In this document: positions 1 through 10,615 of the stretch, piece after piece
How the letters are laid out: the number at the start of each line of letters is the position of its first letter
Numbering within the stretch: the first letter of the stretch is position 1
Source: CAWBRY01 sp963791295
GTDB taxonomy: Bacteria; Bacteroidota; Bacteroidia; Chitinophagales; Chitinophagaceae
DNA: 64,000 nucleotides
Direction: 5' to 3'
Assembly: GCA_963791295.1 (NCBI GenBank)
Contig: CAWBRY010000001.1
Coordinates: 744,001-808,000 of the forward strand
Made by a program: the position numbers and the translations under genes
Notes under the pieces: generated by a model
Told to the model about the DNA's origin: nothing
Database searches by the model: none
What the model saw: the letters and a program-made list of their open reading frames with translations, nothing else

Positions 1-1
1 T

Positions 2-238
2 TGCAACGCCCAGATGAGCAATAACATGCTTAAAAAAATATGTACTATTGATGCAGTTGGAACCAACTTGCTGAAGGCGGCAATGGAAAAATTAAATCTA
101 TCGGCTCGGGCTTACGACCGCATTTTAAGAGTATCGAGAACGATTGCCGATCTCTCTCAGACCGGCGAAATAAAACCTGAGCACCTTGCAGAAGCTATCC
201 AATATCGTAGCCTCGACAGAGAAGGATGGGCAGGATGA
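2..238 (+). CDS. C-terminal end of a ComM/YifB-family Mg-chelatase-like AAA+ ATPase (partial)
   Basis: The reading frame is already open at base 2, so this is the 3' end of a gene beginning outside the window. The visible 78 residues carry the family's C-terminal signature: RAYDRILRVSRTIADL, then a helix ending AEAIQYRSLDR, as in the Mg-chelatase C-terminal domain of YifB/ComM proteins. Members are cytoplasmic AAA+ helicase-like ATPases; ComM promotes branch migration during natural transformation. The ATPase core is not in the window, so only the family can be assigned. The gene converges on the next gene, with a GC-rich hairpin between them. Confidence 0.85.
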   Translation, partial: CNAQMSNNMLKKICTIDAVGTNLLKAAMEKLNLSARAYDRILRVSRTIADLSQTGEIKPEHLAEAIQYRSLDREGWAG

Positions 239-314
239 TTTGATTTTTGATTTGCGCTCGTGAGTTAAGAACCCACCCCTGAGTCGTTTTTATTTAGCAT
301 TATTCCCATAGTCG

Positions 315-330
315 CCCCTCCAGGGAGGGG
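315..330. terminator. GC-rich hairpin between convergent genes, possible bidirectional terminator
   Basis: CCCCTCC and GGAGGGG form a 7-bp perfect stem with a 2-base loop, in the 99-bp gap between the stop of the ComM-like gene (238) and the stop of the minus-strand gene (338). There is no good T-tract on either side, so it could instead be a dispersed REP-like hairpin. Confidence 0.4.
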
Positions 331-337
331 ATGTTTA

Positions 338-1507
338 TCAGTCCTTCGACAAAAAGTATTTATAAAACGGCTGCGTAGCCATGGTGAGCGTCAAGGTATG
401 AGCGCTGAGATCGCTAATAGTGAATACCCAGATCGTGCCTTTCTTAATGCTGCGATTCGGTTGAGGATACATGAAGAGCTGGTTATGATCCCAACGCCAG
501 GTGCCGGATGTGCTTTCGCCGCTTTGCAAATTCCAATACATGCTTCCATTCTTAAAGATCCCGATTTCGGCGTCGGCGGTGTACCATTCCCCCAACATCT
601 TTTGATTATAATTACCGCTATTATTTTTTGGCTCTTCAGTTTTCTTATTGTTCAAATTCGCGTTGGTGGCATTTTTATCATTATTGTCGACAGTCTTTTG
701 TTCATTGCTGGGCTCGGCAGGCCCTACGCCCTGTGGATCATTTTGATCTACGGGTTTATTAGCATCGGTCTTGTTTTCCAATTGGGTCTGCGTATTATCT
801 TTCTTCTCACTCGTTTTGTTGGGATCGGTCAGGCCTTTCTTTAATTCCACATAAATTAGAAGGTCATTCACAGCAAATGGCTGCTGATACCTTTCTGAAA
901 GCATTTTAGCCAGGTCTTCCACATCGATGACTGCACGCTCGCGCATGCCTAGATTATATTTTTCCCAGGCTGCATCCTCATCATCCAATTCACGCCTTCT
1001 TTCGGCTGTTGTTAAGTCCTTTCTAAGTATAGATTGAATGTTGTCGAAATAACCTTTCATCTTGATTTCCGAACCCTTCTCATTTTCCAACCGGCGGTTG
1101 ATCATCGACACAAAAGCGCCATCAATCGTCTTATCTTTTATTACCTGGGGAAGGTCCTCCTGGAATTTTTGGGATTCCTTGTTTACGTTTTCCCGGAAAT
1201 CCGAAAAATTCTGTGTACGCTGCAATTCATTAACTATAGATTGGGTGTTTTTGTAGTAGATATTTTCTACAGCGACATAACTCTTCCAGGCCTTTGTAGT
1301 CGACTCTTTCGTGACCAGCATATCTGCCGCCGATGAACCTCCTCCTCCGCCCCCTTTATTATGAAAACCAAGGAAATAGATCATGGTGGCTCCCAAAACA
1401 GTGGATATTACGCTCACGACTATATTCCTTACCATAGTGGTGGCATGCGCAGTGGGACCGGAACTCGGACCAGACGAACTTGGAGGTGGAACAGGTGCTT
1501 CGGACAT
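338..1507 (-). CDS. Membrane-anchored protein of unknown function, tandem paralogue A
   Basis: No function recognised. The 389-residue protein has a Pro/Ser-rich cytoplasmic start, one transmembrane helix at about residues 26-47, a Gly-rich hinge, and a helical region at about 60-220 containing KESTTKAWKSYV and a later IDVEDLAKMLSERY segment. A low-complexity Asn/Lys/Asp/Thr linker follows (about 225-300), then a C-terminal beta-rich domain of about 85 residues (GEWYTADAEIG, SGTWRWDHNQLFMYP) resembling lipocalin-like copper/lipid-type folds. The likely topology is N-in, with the bulk in the periplasm. The next gene upstream is a paralogue with the same layout (1623-2663), so the pair arose by tandem duplication. 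Confidence 0.75.
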   Translation of the reverse strand: MSEAPVPPPSSSGPSSGPTAHATTMVRNIVVSVISTVLGATMIYFLGFHNKGGGGGGSSAADMLVTKESTTKAWKSYVAVENIYYKNTQSIVNELQRTQNFSDFRENVNKESQKFQEDLPQVIKDKTIDGAFVSMINRRLENEKGSEIKMKGYFDNIQSILRKDLTTAERRRELDDEDAAWEKYNLGMRERAVIDVEDLAKMLSERYQQPFAVNDLLIYVELKKGLTDPNKTSEKKDNTQTQLENKTDANKPVDQNDPQGVGPAEPSNEQKTVDNNDKNATNANLNNKKTEEPKNNSGNYNQKMLGEWYTADAEIGIFKNGSMYWNLQSGESTSGTWRWDHNQLFMYPQPNRSIKKGTIWVFTISDLSAHTLTLTMATQPFYKYFLSKD

Positions 1508-1622
1508 AGTGGCTATTTTGGACGGTTAAATTACGATTTTGAGCCTAAGTTTTGAAATCGATCGTGCGAAAAATATCCATATTTTGCGGGCTTTTTAGCG
1601 TGCCTGCAACCCTGGATAGTGG

Positions 1623-2663
1623 TCATTGCTGACCGGCTTTGCGTACCATATTATATATATTAAAAGGTGTTACCGATAATTTCATCGTAAACGAATTTTG
1701 CCGCACATTGGAGAGCTCAAAAATCCAGGTAGCTTTCTTCCCTGTTTCGTCGTTTACCGGATACATATACAATTTGTCTTTAATAAACTTCCAGGTACCT
1801 GATATATGGTCGCCGTTCGAGAGAACATGCCAGAATAGCTTCCCAGTTTTGGCCAGATCGATATCTGCGCCGTTGGGAGAATTGGCTTCCCACTTGCCAA
1901 CAAACAAGGTAGACGTGGGAACAACTTCTTTTGCACTTGCAGTCGTGTCCACCCTGACTCCTGTCTTATCCGTCCCGGTTTTCGCTGTCTTAATAGTATT
2001 GAGTGAATCCCGCTGTCGCATCACGAAATTGTAAACGATAAAATCTGTCATCGCAAAGGTCTGACCATACCTTTCAGACAGGGTCTTGGCTATATCTTCT
2101 ATATCTGTAATTGCCCGGTCGGTCATGCCTGTACTCTGTGCAGCCCATTTCGTCGACTCATCCTGCAACGCTTTAATTTTTTCTGCATCAGTCAGATTCG
2201 TGTCCCGGATCGATTTAATGAAATGCATATATTTCAAAAGGATGGGCATGCTTGCATTTTCATTGTCCAACCGGTTCTTTAATGCCTGAATAAAGTCTTT
2301 GTCAATATTTTTCTTGGTTATCAACTCTTCGATGCCGCTTTTGAATTTGTTTGACTCTCTTTGTGATTCGGCTGTGAAATCTTCAACGTTCATTGTGCCC
2401 GTTTGAAAGTCGGATAATAATGAAAGACTCTTTTTTGCGTATGCATTTTCAAAAGTGACATAAGATTTCCAGCCTTCGATGGTAGATTCTTTAGTCATTA
2501 AGAGCACTTCGAGGTCTGAATGGGGATTTGGTTTTCCCCTCGTAATAAAATAAACTGCAGTAGATCCGATGATCGTCGTGATGGCGCCCACGATAATATT
2601 GCGGGCTATAGTGGAAGGATGATTGGGAGATTTGGGTGTTGGCGGTGATGAAGGTTCGGCCAT
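1623..2663 (-). CDS. Membrane-anchored protein of unknown function, tandem paralogue B
   Basis: Its 346 residues share the plan of paralogue A: a Pro-rich N-terminus, a membrane helix at about residues 20-42, a helical domain starting with TKESTIEGWKSYV, a second conserved block ITDIEDIAKTLSERYG, and a C-terminal beta domain (GKWEANSPNGADI, SGTWKFIKDKLYMYP). The low-complexity linker is much shorter than in A. The conserved TKEST/WKSYV and ED(I/L)AK.LSERY blocks are the best family markers. The gap to A is about 115 bp, so co-transcription is plausible. The function is unknown; a periplasmic sensing or binding role is only a guess. Confidence 0.75.
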   Translation of the reverse strand: MAEPSSPPTPKSPNHPSTIARNIIVGAITTIIGSTAVYFITRGKPNPHSDLEVLLMTKESTIEGWKSYVTFENAYAKKSLSLLSDFQTGTMNVEDFTAESQRESNKFKSGIEELITKKNIDKDFIQALKNRLDNENASMPILLKYMHFIKSIRDTNLTDAEKIKALQDESTKWAAQSTGMTDRAITDIEDIAKTLSERYGQTFAMTDFIVYNFVMRQRDSLNTIKTAKTGTDKTGVRVDTTASAKEVVPTSTLFVGKWEANSPNGADIDLAKTGKLFWHVLSNGDHISGTWKFIKDKLYMYPVNDETGKKATWIFELSNVRQNSFTMKLSVTPFNIYNMVRKAGQQ

Positions 2664-2719
2664 GGATACAGTTTTGGAAAACTAAAATACAATTTTACAA
2701 AAACGAATTGAAAACTGTT

Positions 2720-4312
2720 TTATTTTAACTCCATTATAACCACTTCAGAAAGTGAACTGGTATGAGGGTCGGCGATGATAGATACGGGCTTTTCGGGAGC
2801 AGGCCAGCTGATGCTAAGGGCTTTGTTTTCGAGATCCAATGTCTTCACCATTTTTTTCGCTGAATTGAATGAAAGCTCCAACTCAAAAGGAAAGTTAAAT
2901 GTCTTTCCAGCTTGAAGGGGGATAATGTTTAACTGAACTTTCTTTTCTTTTTCTAACCATCTCCAATTGATCTTTAATTGGGGAATACCAGGCGTATAAA
3001 GCCATTGACGAAAAAATTGATCCAATTTCTTTCCGCTCATTTCTTCGGCAATAGCCTGGAAATCTTTTGTATCTGCATTCTTCCCTTTAAAGCGGTCATA
3101 GTAGGTTACTATGATGCGGTGAAAAACAGAGTCGCCCAGTTGCCGGCGGAGCATATGCAAGATCCAACTTCCCTTTTGATAGCTATTCACGTTAAGCAGG
3201 TCCATATATGCTGAAGTCGAATCGACCACGGGCAAGCTGGAGTTTTTTGCAAAACTGATTACTTTCATTTTATCATTTTGCATTTCTCTATTCAGGCTGT
3301 CGGTACCATACTTTGATTCAATATAAAAATGCGCGAGATAAGTCGCAAATCCTTCACTTAGCCACAGATGTGCAAAGCTTTTTTCTGTCGCCATATCGCC
3401 AAACCATTGATGCGCTATTTCATGAGCAATTGTGCTCTCGCTTCGTCTGTTGCCCGTTACGGAGTTCTCAGCATAAAAAATAGCGCTGGCATTTTCCATT
3501 CCAGCAAACATAGTTTTGGATTGTACGTTGGCTAATTTCTTAAATGGGTAGGGGCCGATATAGTTGATGAAAAACAATAAGATTTCTTTTGCCGGCGCAT
3601 AATCATAGAACCCATTTTCCTTGTTCTCTGGATATACCCAACTATATACGGGCACACAGTTTACTTCTCCTTCAAATCTTACTGCAAATTCAGTCGCACC
3701 GATCACCATGATCTTTGGCGGCAGTGGAACGGTCTCCGACCAATGAGTAAGCTTTCGATCACCGGCAAGATCAGTCTCTTCAATGATTACTCCGTTAGAT
3801 ACCACCTGGTAGTGGGAAGGGGCAATGACTATAAAATCTACAGAGGCTTTATCTGCAGGGTTGTCATTGCAGGGTATCCAATAATGAGCACGATTTGGCC
3901 AATTATCTGAAAAGAATGTCCGCCGTCCAAATTTGCTTTTGGAAATGATCAGACCATCGCCCGGTATGCCAGAATAATTGATTTGGACAAAAAAGCTATC
4001 GCCATGGGCAAAAGCTTGCTGAAACTTGATGATTATTTTGTCATTTGCCTGTTTAAACCCGGCCACACCCGAACCCTTCACTTCGCTGACGATCATTCCG
4101 CGGTTATCGTTGGTATTGTCTGGCTCTGCTAAATCCAGGGTCAATTCATTGCCATTCTTCAGCACATTGCCAGTGATAGACGCCTGGCAGCGGATCACGT
4201 CATTGGTATCGTTCAGGCTTATTTCAAATTCATAGTGCCGTATGTCTACATAATTCTGGGAAGCGGCATGCAAAAGAATGAACAACGATAGGAGTGAAAG
4301 GGTAATTTTCAT
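2720..4312 (-). CDS. Secreted M1-family zinc aminopeptidase
   Basis: The protein is an exported zinc peptidase that removes N-terminal residues from peptides. It has the M1 signatures: the exopeptidase motif GMENASAIFY (a GxMEN variant) around residue 280, the zinc site HEIAHQWFGD followed 18 residues later by the third ligand in WLSEGFATYL, and the catalytic-tyrosine region SYQKGSWIL. At about 530 residues it has the N-terminal saddle and catalytic domain but no C-terminal ERAP1-like helical domain, so it is a short M1 form. The start at 4312 is preferred because it opens directly into a signal peptide (MKITLSLLSLFILLHAASQ). An in-frame start at 4339 would put nine polar residues in front and overlap the upstream gene. 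It follows the MutS-like gene by 13 bp. Confidence 0.9.
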   Translation of the reverse strand: MKITLSLLSLFILLHAASQNYVDIRHYEFEISLNDTNDVIRCQASITGNVLKNGNELTLDLAEPDNTNDNRGMIVSEVKGSGVAGFKQANDKIIIKFQQAFAHGDSFFVQINYSGIPGDGLIISKSKFGRRTFFSDNWPNRAHYWIPCNDNPADKASVDFIVIAPSHYQVVSNGVIIEETDLAGDRKLTHWSETVPLPPKIMVIGATEFAVRFEGEVNCVPVYSWVYPENKENGFYDYAPAKEILLFFINYIGPYPFKKLANVQSKTMFAGMENASAIFYAENSVTGNRRSESTIAHEIAHQWFGDMATEKSFAHLWLSEGFATYLAHFYIESKYGTDSLNREMQNDKMKVISFAKNSSLPVVDSTSAYMDLLNVNSYQKGSWILHMLRRQLGDSVFHRIIVTYYDRFKGKNADTKDFQAIAEEMSGKKLDQFFRQWLYTPGIPQLKINWRWLEKEKKVQLNIIPLQAGKTFNFPFELELSFNSAKKMVKTLDLENKALSISWPAPEKPVSIIADPHTSSLSEVVIMELK

Positions 4313-4325
4313 ATGTATTTGTCCT

Positions 4326-5656
4326 CTATAATTTTTCAAGCATATCCACCACTTTTTCTCTTTTCAGAATGACATATCCAATCCGGTCGTCACTAATGCC
4401 TTCCTTTAGTTGATAGCTGAATTCCAATTGCTCATCTTTAACAGTTGTTTCAAAGTAACGGAATGAAATGGTTGGATAGTCCTTTAGTTCTTCGCCGATT
4501 TCATAAAGATGCGTGGAAAGGATGAATAAAGAATTTTTCATTTTGATCAATCCCTTGATCACTGTCGATCGAACATTTCATCGCATCCTGCACATTTGTT
4601 CCTTTGAACAATTCATCGATCAATACCAGCCATTTCTTTCCGTCATTGATTTTTTCAATCGTATTCTTTATCCGTTGGACTTCATTGAAGAAATAACTTT
4701 CTCCCTTGGCAATATTGTCTTCGACATTGATATTACTCAATAGTCCATCAAATAAAGTCAGAGCTCATTTGATCTTGCCGGTACTCCCATGCCAATATGG
4801 GCGAGAAAGACGGAGGAACCACGGCTTTGATCAGCGTACTCTTGCCCGCCATATTGGCTCCGGTCAGGAAAAGAAAATTATGTTCGATGGGTCCATTTCC
4901 AGATCGTAGGCCACAGGTTTTGGGATCAACAAATGATACAATCCTTTCGCATCGACCAGGGGAGCCTCCTGTTCAATAAATTCAGGGAAACTGAGGTCGA
5001 TAAGTTTTACGGCGACGGCCATGGAGTACCAGGCATCGAGCCGACTGAAGATATCAATCAGCTCCAGCGTATCTGTCCGATACATTCCACGCAAATAATA
5101 TCCAAAATATAAGATTTTGTCGCGGCATTGAATTTTTCGCCGGGCTTTGTCTCTGACAGCTTTTTCAAGGGCGGTTCTTTTAGCAGGCGTGTGATACGGT
5201 CAAGGTACAATTGAATATTGGGAGGAAGGTCGAGGTCCTTCCAGCAGTTCGGCGATATGTTTTTATTCCCCGGTAAAAATCACGCAAAATGAGTCATTGA
5301 CTATATTTCACCATCGAATAATCCTCGCTATGCAGCCATTTATAAGTGATGCTGTTAAAGGTGTTCGAGGTTTTCTGGTATGGCATCCAAGGAATAATCC
5401 ATAAATTTTTCCATGACCAGCACGGTACCATTGGTAATTCCGGTCGGCCAGTCATTCACATGTTCCATCAATGTCCGGATCACCCGTTGCGTGCCCCTGA
5501 TCTTTTTGAGATCACTGTGGGGTTCACTGAAAAATTTCCGCAACCAGGCTTTCCCTCCTATGGTCTTGCGTGAAATTTAGTTTATGAAAAATAGAAAATT
5601 CTTCTTCCTGATGAAAGATGGAAATATCGTTGAAATGATGTCTTATCGATTTGCAT
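4326..5656 (-). pseudogene. MutS-like DNA-binding ATPase, interrupted by frameshifts
   Basis: The whole gene can be followed on the minus strand in changing frames. It starts MQIDKTSF at 5656, continues with a helical region (KLNFTQDHRR; later IRGTQRVIRTLMEHV) and a block ending PKPVAYDLEM, then has a Walker A loop TGANMAGKSTLIKA near 4825-4870, a Walker B LVLIDELFKGTN near 4590-4630, and a C-terminal STHLYEIGEEL segment. The combined length of about 440 residues fits the short Bacteroidota MutS-related family (domain III/V type, no mismatch-recognition domain). Frame changes are seen near 5535, 5100-5350, 4895 and 4560-4770. The one near 4895 is a single-base loss: restoring a base after DLEM makes the P-loop run on. 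Because motifs are intact between breaks, sequencing indels are more likely than decay. Confidence 0.8.
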
Positions 5657-5744
5657 ATTCAAATTGCACTTGAAGATTCAACGGTCGAAATTGAGTCTTT
5701 GCCCTTTATTAGAATCATTCCAGTGCCTGTTCTTACCGGAAGGA

Positions 5745-7119
5745 TCAGGATTGAACTAAAACTAAATTACCATTTACAAATGTATGGGTAATGGTAGCAG
5801 GGAATTCAAAACCTTCCAAGGGAGCTCCATCCACATTTATATAAAATTTATCCTGAGACACTACCGGTTTGACGCCTGTTCAAATCGACCATGCACCAGG
5901 TCTGCATAAATACCCTTCACGGATAAAGCCTCTGTCTTTTATCTGAAAACAACCGCAACAGCATGACTCATTTTTCTACGATGTTTTCCAGAGAGATCCT
6001 TCCCTCGTTATAATAATACAAGCATCAGCAGCAATGGATGTTGAACCAATGGCAATCCCGCATGTGCCTTTTCGTAAGCAGACCGCGTTTCATTTTCCTC
6101 AGGCAGTGAAGGCATTAACTTACCCTCCGGGCCTCGAAAATATCCTTTTTCCTCCAGGGTATGCGGCGCATGATCCGTTGCGATCACATCCAGTCGATCG
6201 TCCAGCAGGCCTTTCCACAAGCTCTCCTTATGATGCGGCGCTTTAATCGCAGGGTTGCATTTAATCTGGTTCCCAAGCCGGTCATAGTCATCTGCTGGTA
6301 AAATGTAGATGATGCACACATACTTCTGCGGTGATCGTTTTTGCATTAAGGGCAGCATGATTGGTGAATAGCTGCAATTCATTTTCCGTGCTGATATGAA
6401 GAATATGAAGCCGGGTATTGTATTTTTTTGCGATTTGGATGGCATAAGAGGATGATGCGTAGCAGGCTTCTTCATTCACGGATCAGCGGATGGTCTGCAG
6501 GCATTAGAGCCTGTCCGCTTGCTTTCAGATTTTTCGAGGTTGTCGCGGATGATCGATTCATCTTCACAATGTGTTGCGATCAGCAATTCAGCTTTCGCGA
6601 AAGATCTGATCCAGCGTATTGGGATTATCCACTAACAGATTGCCCGTTGAAGAGCCCATAAAGATCTTAATCCCGCAAATGTCTTTTTTTTGTTCATTTG
6701 TTTTCAGCACTTCTTCGGCATTGTCATTGGAAGTGCCGATATAAAAGGAATAATTGGCGAGGGAATCCCTGGCAGCGATCTCATATTTTTCTTCGAGAAG
6801 TTCATGAGTAAATGCAGGTGGAATGGTATTGGGCATTTCCATAAAACTGGTCACTCCTCCGGCAACTGCAGCTTTTGATTCCGTATAAATGCTTGCTTTA
6901 TGCGTCAAGGCCCGGCTCCCGGAAATGTACCTGGTCATCGATCACGCCCGGCAATAAATATTTTCCTTCACCATTTATCTCGGTTAAGGCACTGCCATCA
7001 TGCACAATTGATTTGTGAAGATATTTTTTCAATTCGTCCATTTGTTATCAACACATCCAATGTTTGAATACGTTCCTTCGTTGACAACGCTGTATATTTT
7101 TAATCAGATAATTTTGCAT
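5745..7119 (-). pseudogene. pyrC: Dihydroorotase (class I), interrupted by frameshifts
   Basis: Dihydroorotase closes carbamoyl-aspartate to dihydroorotate in pyrimidine synthesis. Recognisable pieces in order: MQNYLIKN at 7119, DVLITNGRIEKIS, the metal site in LPGVIDDQVHFREPGL, AAVAGGVTSFMEMPNT, GIKIFMGSSTGNLLV, the NQIKCNPAIK block, the active-site DVIATDHAPHTLEEKG, and a C-terminus with ENIVEKMSHAVAV and EGFEFPATITHTFVNGN ending at 5745. The span of about 1375 bp matches a family length near 445-450 residues, but at least five frame changes are needed. Loss of pyrC would make the cell a pyrimidine auxotroph, so sequence error is the simpler reading. The start is taken at 7119, 31 bp from the divergent Wzi-like gene. 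Confidence 0.85.
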
Positions 7120-7150
7120 ATTTTGTTCTCTAAAATCTAATCCTCGACTC

Positions 7151-8903
7151 ATGCAATTTAGAAAAACCCTTGTAAGACTGCTTGCTATTTCTTTCACCGA
7201 TTCATCTTACGCACAAACTACTTATTTCCCACAAGGGGATAAGGCAAATTGACTTGATGGAAAGACTGGAAATAAAAGCCGGCATGGATTCAATTTTGAA
7301 TTTTTCAAAAACAAAACCATTTGAGCCGGCGACAGATCATACCTCTGATCAAAAATGTTATAATCAGGAACCTTGGTCAGAAGTAGCGGCGAAATCCCGG
7401 TAGGCATTGATCCACGAGGGTCAACGGGAAATAGGTAGTTCCAGGCTGACAAGGTTTGACCTGTAATAACTCATAGCGAATATGTTGGTAATCCCGAAGA
7501 GCGATTCAACAATATCAGCAGCAAGAAACCGCTGCTGAAAAATTTTTATACGACACCGGCCAATTTTTATGAAGTCCATGTAAAGGATTTTGACCTGGTC
7601 GATCAATCCGGTCTTTCAATATGTGGTTTCAAAAGAAAAGAATAGTGATGACAATCTTTTTCTAAATACACGGGGATTCAGCTCTGCGTGGCCGCATTGC
7701 CAATAAGATCGGCTTTGCTCGCTTATGTCACCGATAACCAGGAAAGAGATCCCACTTATGTGCGCCAATGGGTGAGCTGACCGAAGGGCTGTGCCTGGAG
7801 AAGGCCTTTACAAAAGTTTAAGGGAAATGGCTATCGATTATTTCGATGCACGAGGTTATTTTACGTTTAATGTTACCCGTTATATCGATGTAGCCTTTGG
7901 CTATGATAAGAATTTTATCGGCAATGGTTATCGCAGTATGTTCCTCAGCGATTTTAGCAACAGCAATCTTTTTCTGAAATTGAATACGCGGATCTGGAGG
8001 GTCAATTACCAGAATTTATTCATGGAAATTGCATACTGCGCATATCCCGGGCATCGGGGACCGGCTGGTCCCTAAAAAATATGCGGCCATCCATCATCTG
8101 GATGTTGCATTAAAAAATGGTTGAATATCGGTTTATTCGAAGCGGTGATTTTTGGACGGCAGGACCATTTTGAATTCGGCTATCTCAATCCGATCATTTT
8201 TTACCGATCCATTGAACAGCAAAATGGAAGTTTTGACAACTCGCTCGCCGGAATTGATTTTAAAGCGAATGTCGCAAAACGGTTTCAGTTTTATGGGCAA
8301 TTTATTCTCGATGAATTTTTATTATCGGAAATAAAAAAGAACCGAGGATGGTGGGCTAACAAATGGGCGCATCCAGAGTGGGTGCTAAGTATATCGATGC
8401 TTTTGGAATCAAAAACCTGGACCTTCAACTGGAACATAACAGGGTTCGGCCATTTACTTACTCACATTTCGATTCAGTGGCCAACTATACTCACTACAAT
8501 CAGCCGATGGCTCATCCACTAATGGCCAATTTCAAGGAAGTGGTGGCCATTGCCCGTTATCAGCCGCTTGCCGAAATGGATGGTCGTGGCGCAAGATCAT
8601 ATTTTATCAGCAGGGAGTGGATTCAAGTGCACCAGAGTTTTGGCAGCAATATATTTCTTCCCAATGGCTAATCCCTTACCGTATCGGCGATTTTGGATAT
8701 GAGATTGGAAGCGGATGGAAAACGAATGTCACTTATGCTTCCTTCTTACTATCCTATGAATTGAGGGAAAACCTTTTCCTGGAATTGAATGCGGTGATAC
8801 CGGAGACTGGAAACAAAGACAGCCGCCGATCATTTCCGGAAACACGTCGATCATTTCCTTTGGTGTGCGGTGGAATATGCACCGCCGGGAATTTGATTTT
8901 TAA
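7151..8903 (+). pseudogene. Outer-membrane capsule-assembly Wzi/RemB-like protein, interrupted by frameshifts
   Basis: The frames can be joined from MQFRKTLVRLLAISF at 7151 (signal peptide ending near SSYAQ) to a final beta strand SFGVRWNMHRREFDF at 8903, about 580 residues. Diagnostic pieces are LRGRIANKIGF, DNQERDPTYV, YRSMFLSDFSNSNLFLKL, LQLEHNRVRPFTYSH, NYTHYNQPMAHPL and SSQWLIPYRIGDFGYEIG. These are typical of the Bacteroidota Wzi-like/RemB outer-membrane barrel family, linked to capsule assembly or gliding. Many short frame changes occur, especially 7240-7790, so the product as read would not be made. The evidence for family is strong; exact role is open. Confidence 0.7.
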
Positions 8904-8958
8904 GAAGATTTTTTGTTGGCTTGTCATGTTCTGCGATCCAAACAACATGCTAACACAG

Positions 8959-9885
8959 CTATGGTGATCCCTGGCCAATGATGTCCCTGTATAATTCCGG
9001 TCGCCTTGCATTCAGATACCGATAGCCGCCGGCCTGCTTAAGTTTTTCTGCTGTGAGTGTTCGCCGTTACAAAACTGTCATCAAATGAACGGCATTCCGC
9101 CAGAATATCTCCAAAGGGATCAATGATCATTGAACAACCGTTTTTCAATTGATCATCATCCATGCCTATGGGATTGGAAAAAACGACATAGATGCCATTG
9201 TCGTAGGCTCTTGCAGGAAGCCATTTCATCAGCCAGTCTCTTCCTTTCATGCCATCAAATTCCAACCGCAATGAAGTTGGATCAGCTTCGCGGTTATCCC
9301 AAAGCTGGGGATCCACAAAACCCGCGCCCGGTCTGGTAGAAGGAGTACACATGGTAACATGGGGCATGAAAATGATATCGGCGCCCAAGCAATCGGGTCG
9401 CCCTTACATTCTCAATAATATTGTTATCGTAGCAGATCAGGATCCCGCATTTCCATCCGTGCAGATTCAAAAACGCAATATTCGTCACCAGGCATGACGT
9501 GAGGATTGATAAAAGGGTGAAGTTTCCTGAATTTGGCCACCAGCCCAGTGTTTATCCACGCAGACATAGGGCTTGAATAAATTATCGTCTTTATCTTTTT
9601 CAAAAAGGCCTGCGAGGATGTGAATATTATATCTGTCTTGCGATCTCTGTAAGTCTTCGGATGCTGTCTCCTTCTGGAATAAATTCTGCGAGGTCCAGCA
9701 TTTGCGTTCTTTGAAAGGTCCCGGGCAAAAGTATATCCGGTAATAGAGCATTCGTGAAAGGCGATACCTGCGATCACTGCCTTGAGCAGCTGCTTTTTCG
9801 GAAGGGCTTCGATCACGGAAAGATTATAGTCTTTATCGCCGCTTTGATGTTCGAATTGTGCGGAAGAAACTTTGATTGGTTCCAT
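8959..9885 (-). pseudogene. Carbon-nitrogen hydrolase (nitrilase superfamily), interrupted by frameshifts
   Basis: Three frame segments together cover a complete nitrilase-fold amidohydrolase of about 308 residues. It opens MEPIKVSSAQFEHQSGDKD at 9885. All members of the Glu-Lys-Cys catalytic set are visible: Glu in HECSITGYTF, Lys in AKFRKLHPFI and Cys in GILICYDNNII. Further conserved blocks are MPHVTMCTPSTRPGAGF, GMKGRDWLMKWLPARAYDNG and FSNPIGMDDDQL. The C-terminus reads GGYRYLNARRPELY and stops at 8959. The family cleaves amides or nitriles; the substrate cannot be told. It lies just downstream of porT, with stops and starts 11 bp apart. Confidence 0.8.
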
Positions 9886-9896
9886 TGGGAGTTGTT

Positions 9897-10613
9897 TTAA
9901 CCTTCCAAATGAATACTGAAAACGATCATCCTCGATTGTATTTTATCAAATACATTGGAGAATTTAAGGTTTTGATCGCGGCTATGGATGTTCTTAATGC
10001 CGTTGCTGATCTTTATTTCAGGAGAAAATATAAAGCTTGGGAAAAAGAAATTGAAGCCAATCCCGAACTCAGGACCAAAATCATATTTTTCAATCTTTAC
10101 TAATTCTTCGGCTCGCTTTGCGCGGGCATTTGAAGCCAGGTCGATATCTGCTTTTACGCCCGCCATCATATACACCCTGAAATTGCCGATGCGGTCACTT
10201 TGGAATTTTACCTGGAAGGGAAAGGTCATGATCACCGATTCTACTTTTTTTGTCACTGTCTGTTTCGCCATCGAAGTCGGGGTATTTGAGTTTGTAAAAA
10301 ATGTTTCGTTCAATAAACATCAATTGAGGATTGAACCGAATCTGGAACCGGTCGGAGATTCGGCCGGTAGCCGAAAGGCCAAGAGTAAAACCTCCGGAGT
10401 TGACGGGTTCAGCCACCAGCACACTGTCATATTGCAAGAAACGGGGATGAGGGTAGGTTTGAAACCGGGCCAGGTTAATGCCGAGAGTAATGCCAAAATA
10501 ATAAGGTTTATTATCATGATCATACAGATTCAATTTCAGCCCTGCCTTGTGCCATGGGCGGTTTGGGTAAGGATCAGTAGAACCCAAAAATCAAATGAAA
10601 TCCCAGTCTTCAA
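9897..10613 (-). pseudogene. porT: PorT-like type IX secretion/gliding outer-membrane protein, interrupted by a frameshift
   Basis: PorT is an outer-membrane barrel protein needed by the Bacteroidota type IX secretion system. Two overlapping frames join near 10200-10300. The first half has DNKPYYFGITLGIN and FLQYDSVLVAEPVNSGGFTLG; the second has TKKVESVIMTFPFQVKF, GVKADIDLASNARAKRAE, KYDFGPEFGIGFNFFFPSFIFSPE and QSRMIVFSIHLEG at the end. All are PorT-family landmarks. The proposed start is a TTG at 10613, because LKTGISFDFWVLLILTQTAHG then forms a signal peptide; another frame break lies shortly after it, so this start is uncertain. The neighbour upstream is ubiE, a pairing I recall from other Bacteroidota. 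Confidence 0.75.
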
Positions 10614-10615
10614 CT

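Noticed and set aside
398..844. Plus-strand open frame of 148 codons
   Set aside because: Antisense to the low-complexity linker and C-terminal domain of paralogue A; its hydrophobic look comes from reading Asn/Lys/Asp codons backwards.
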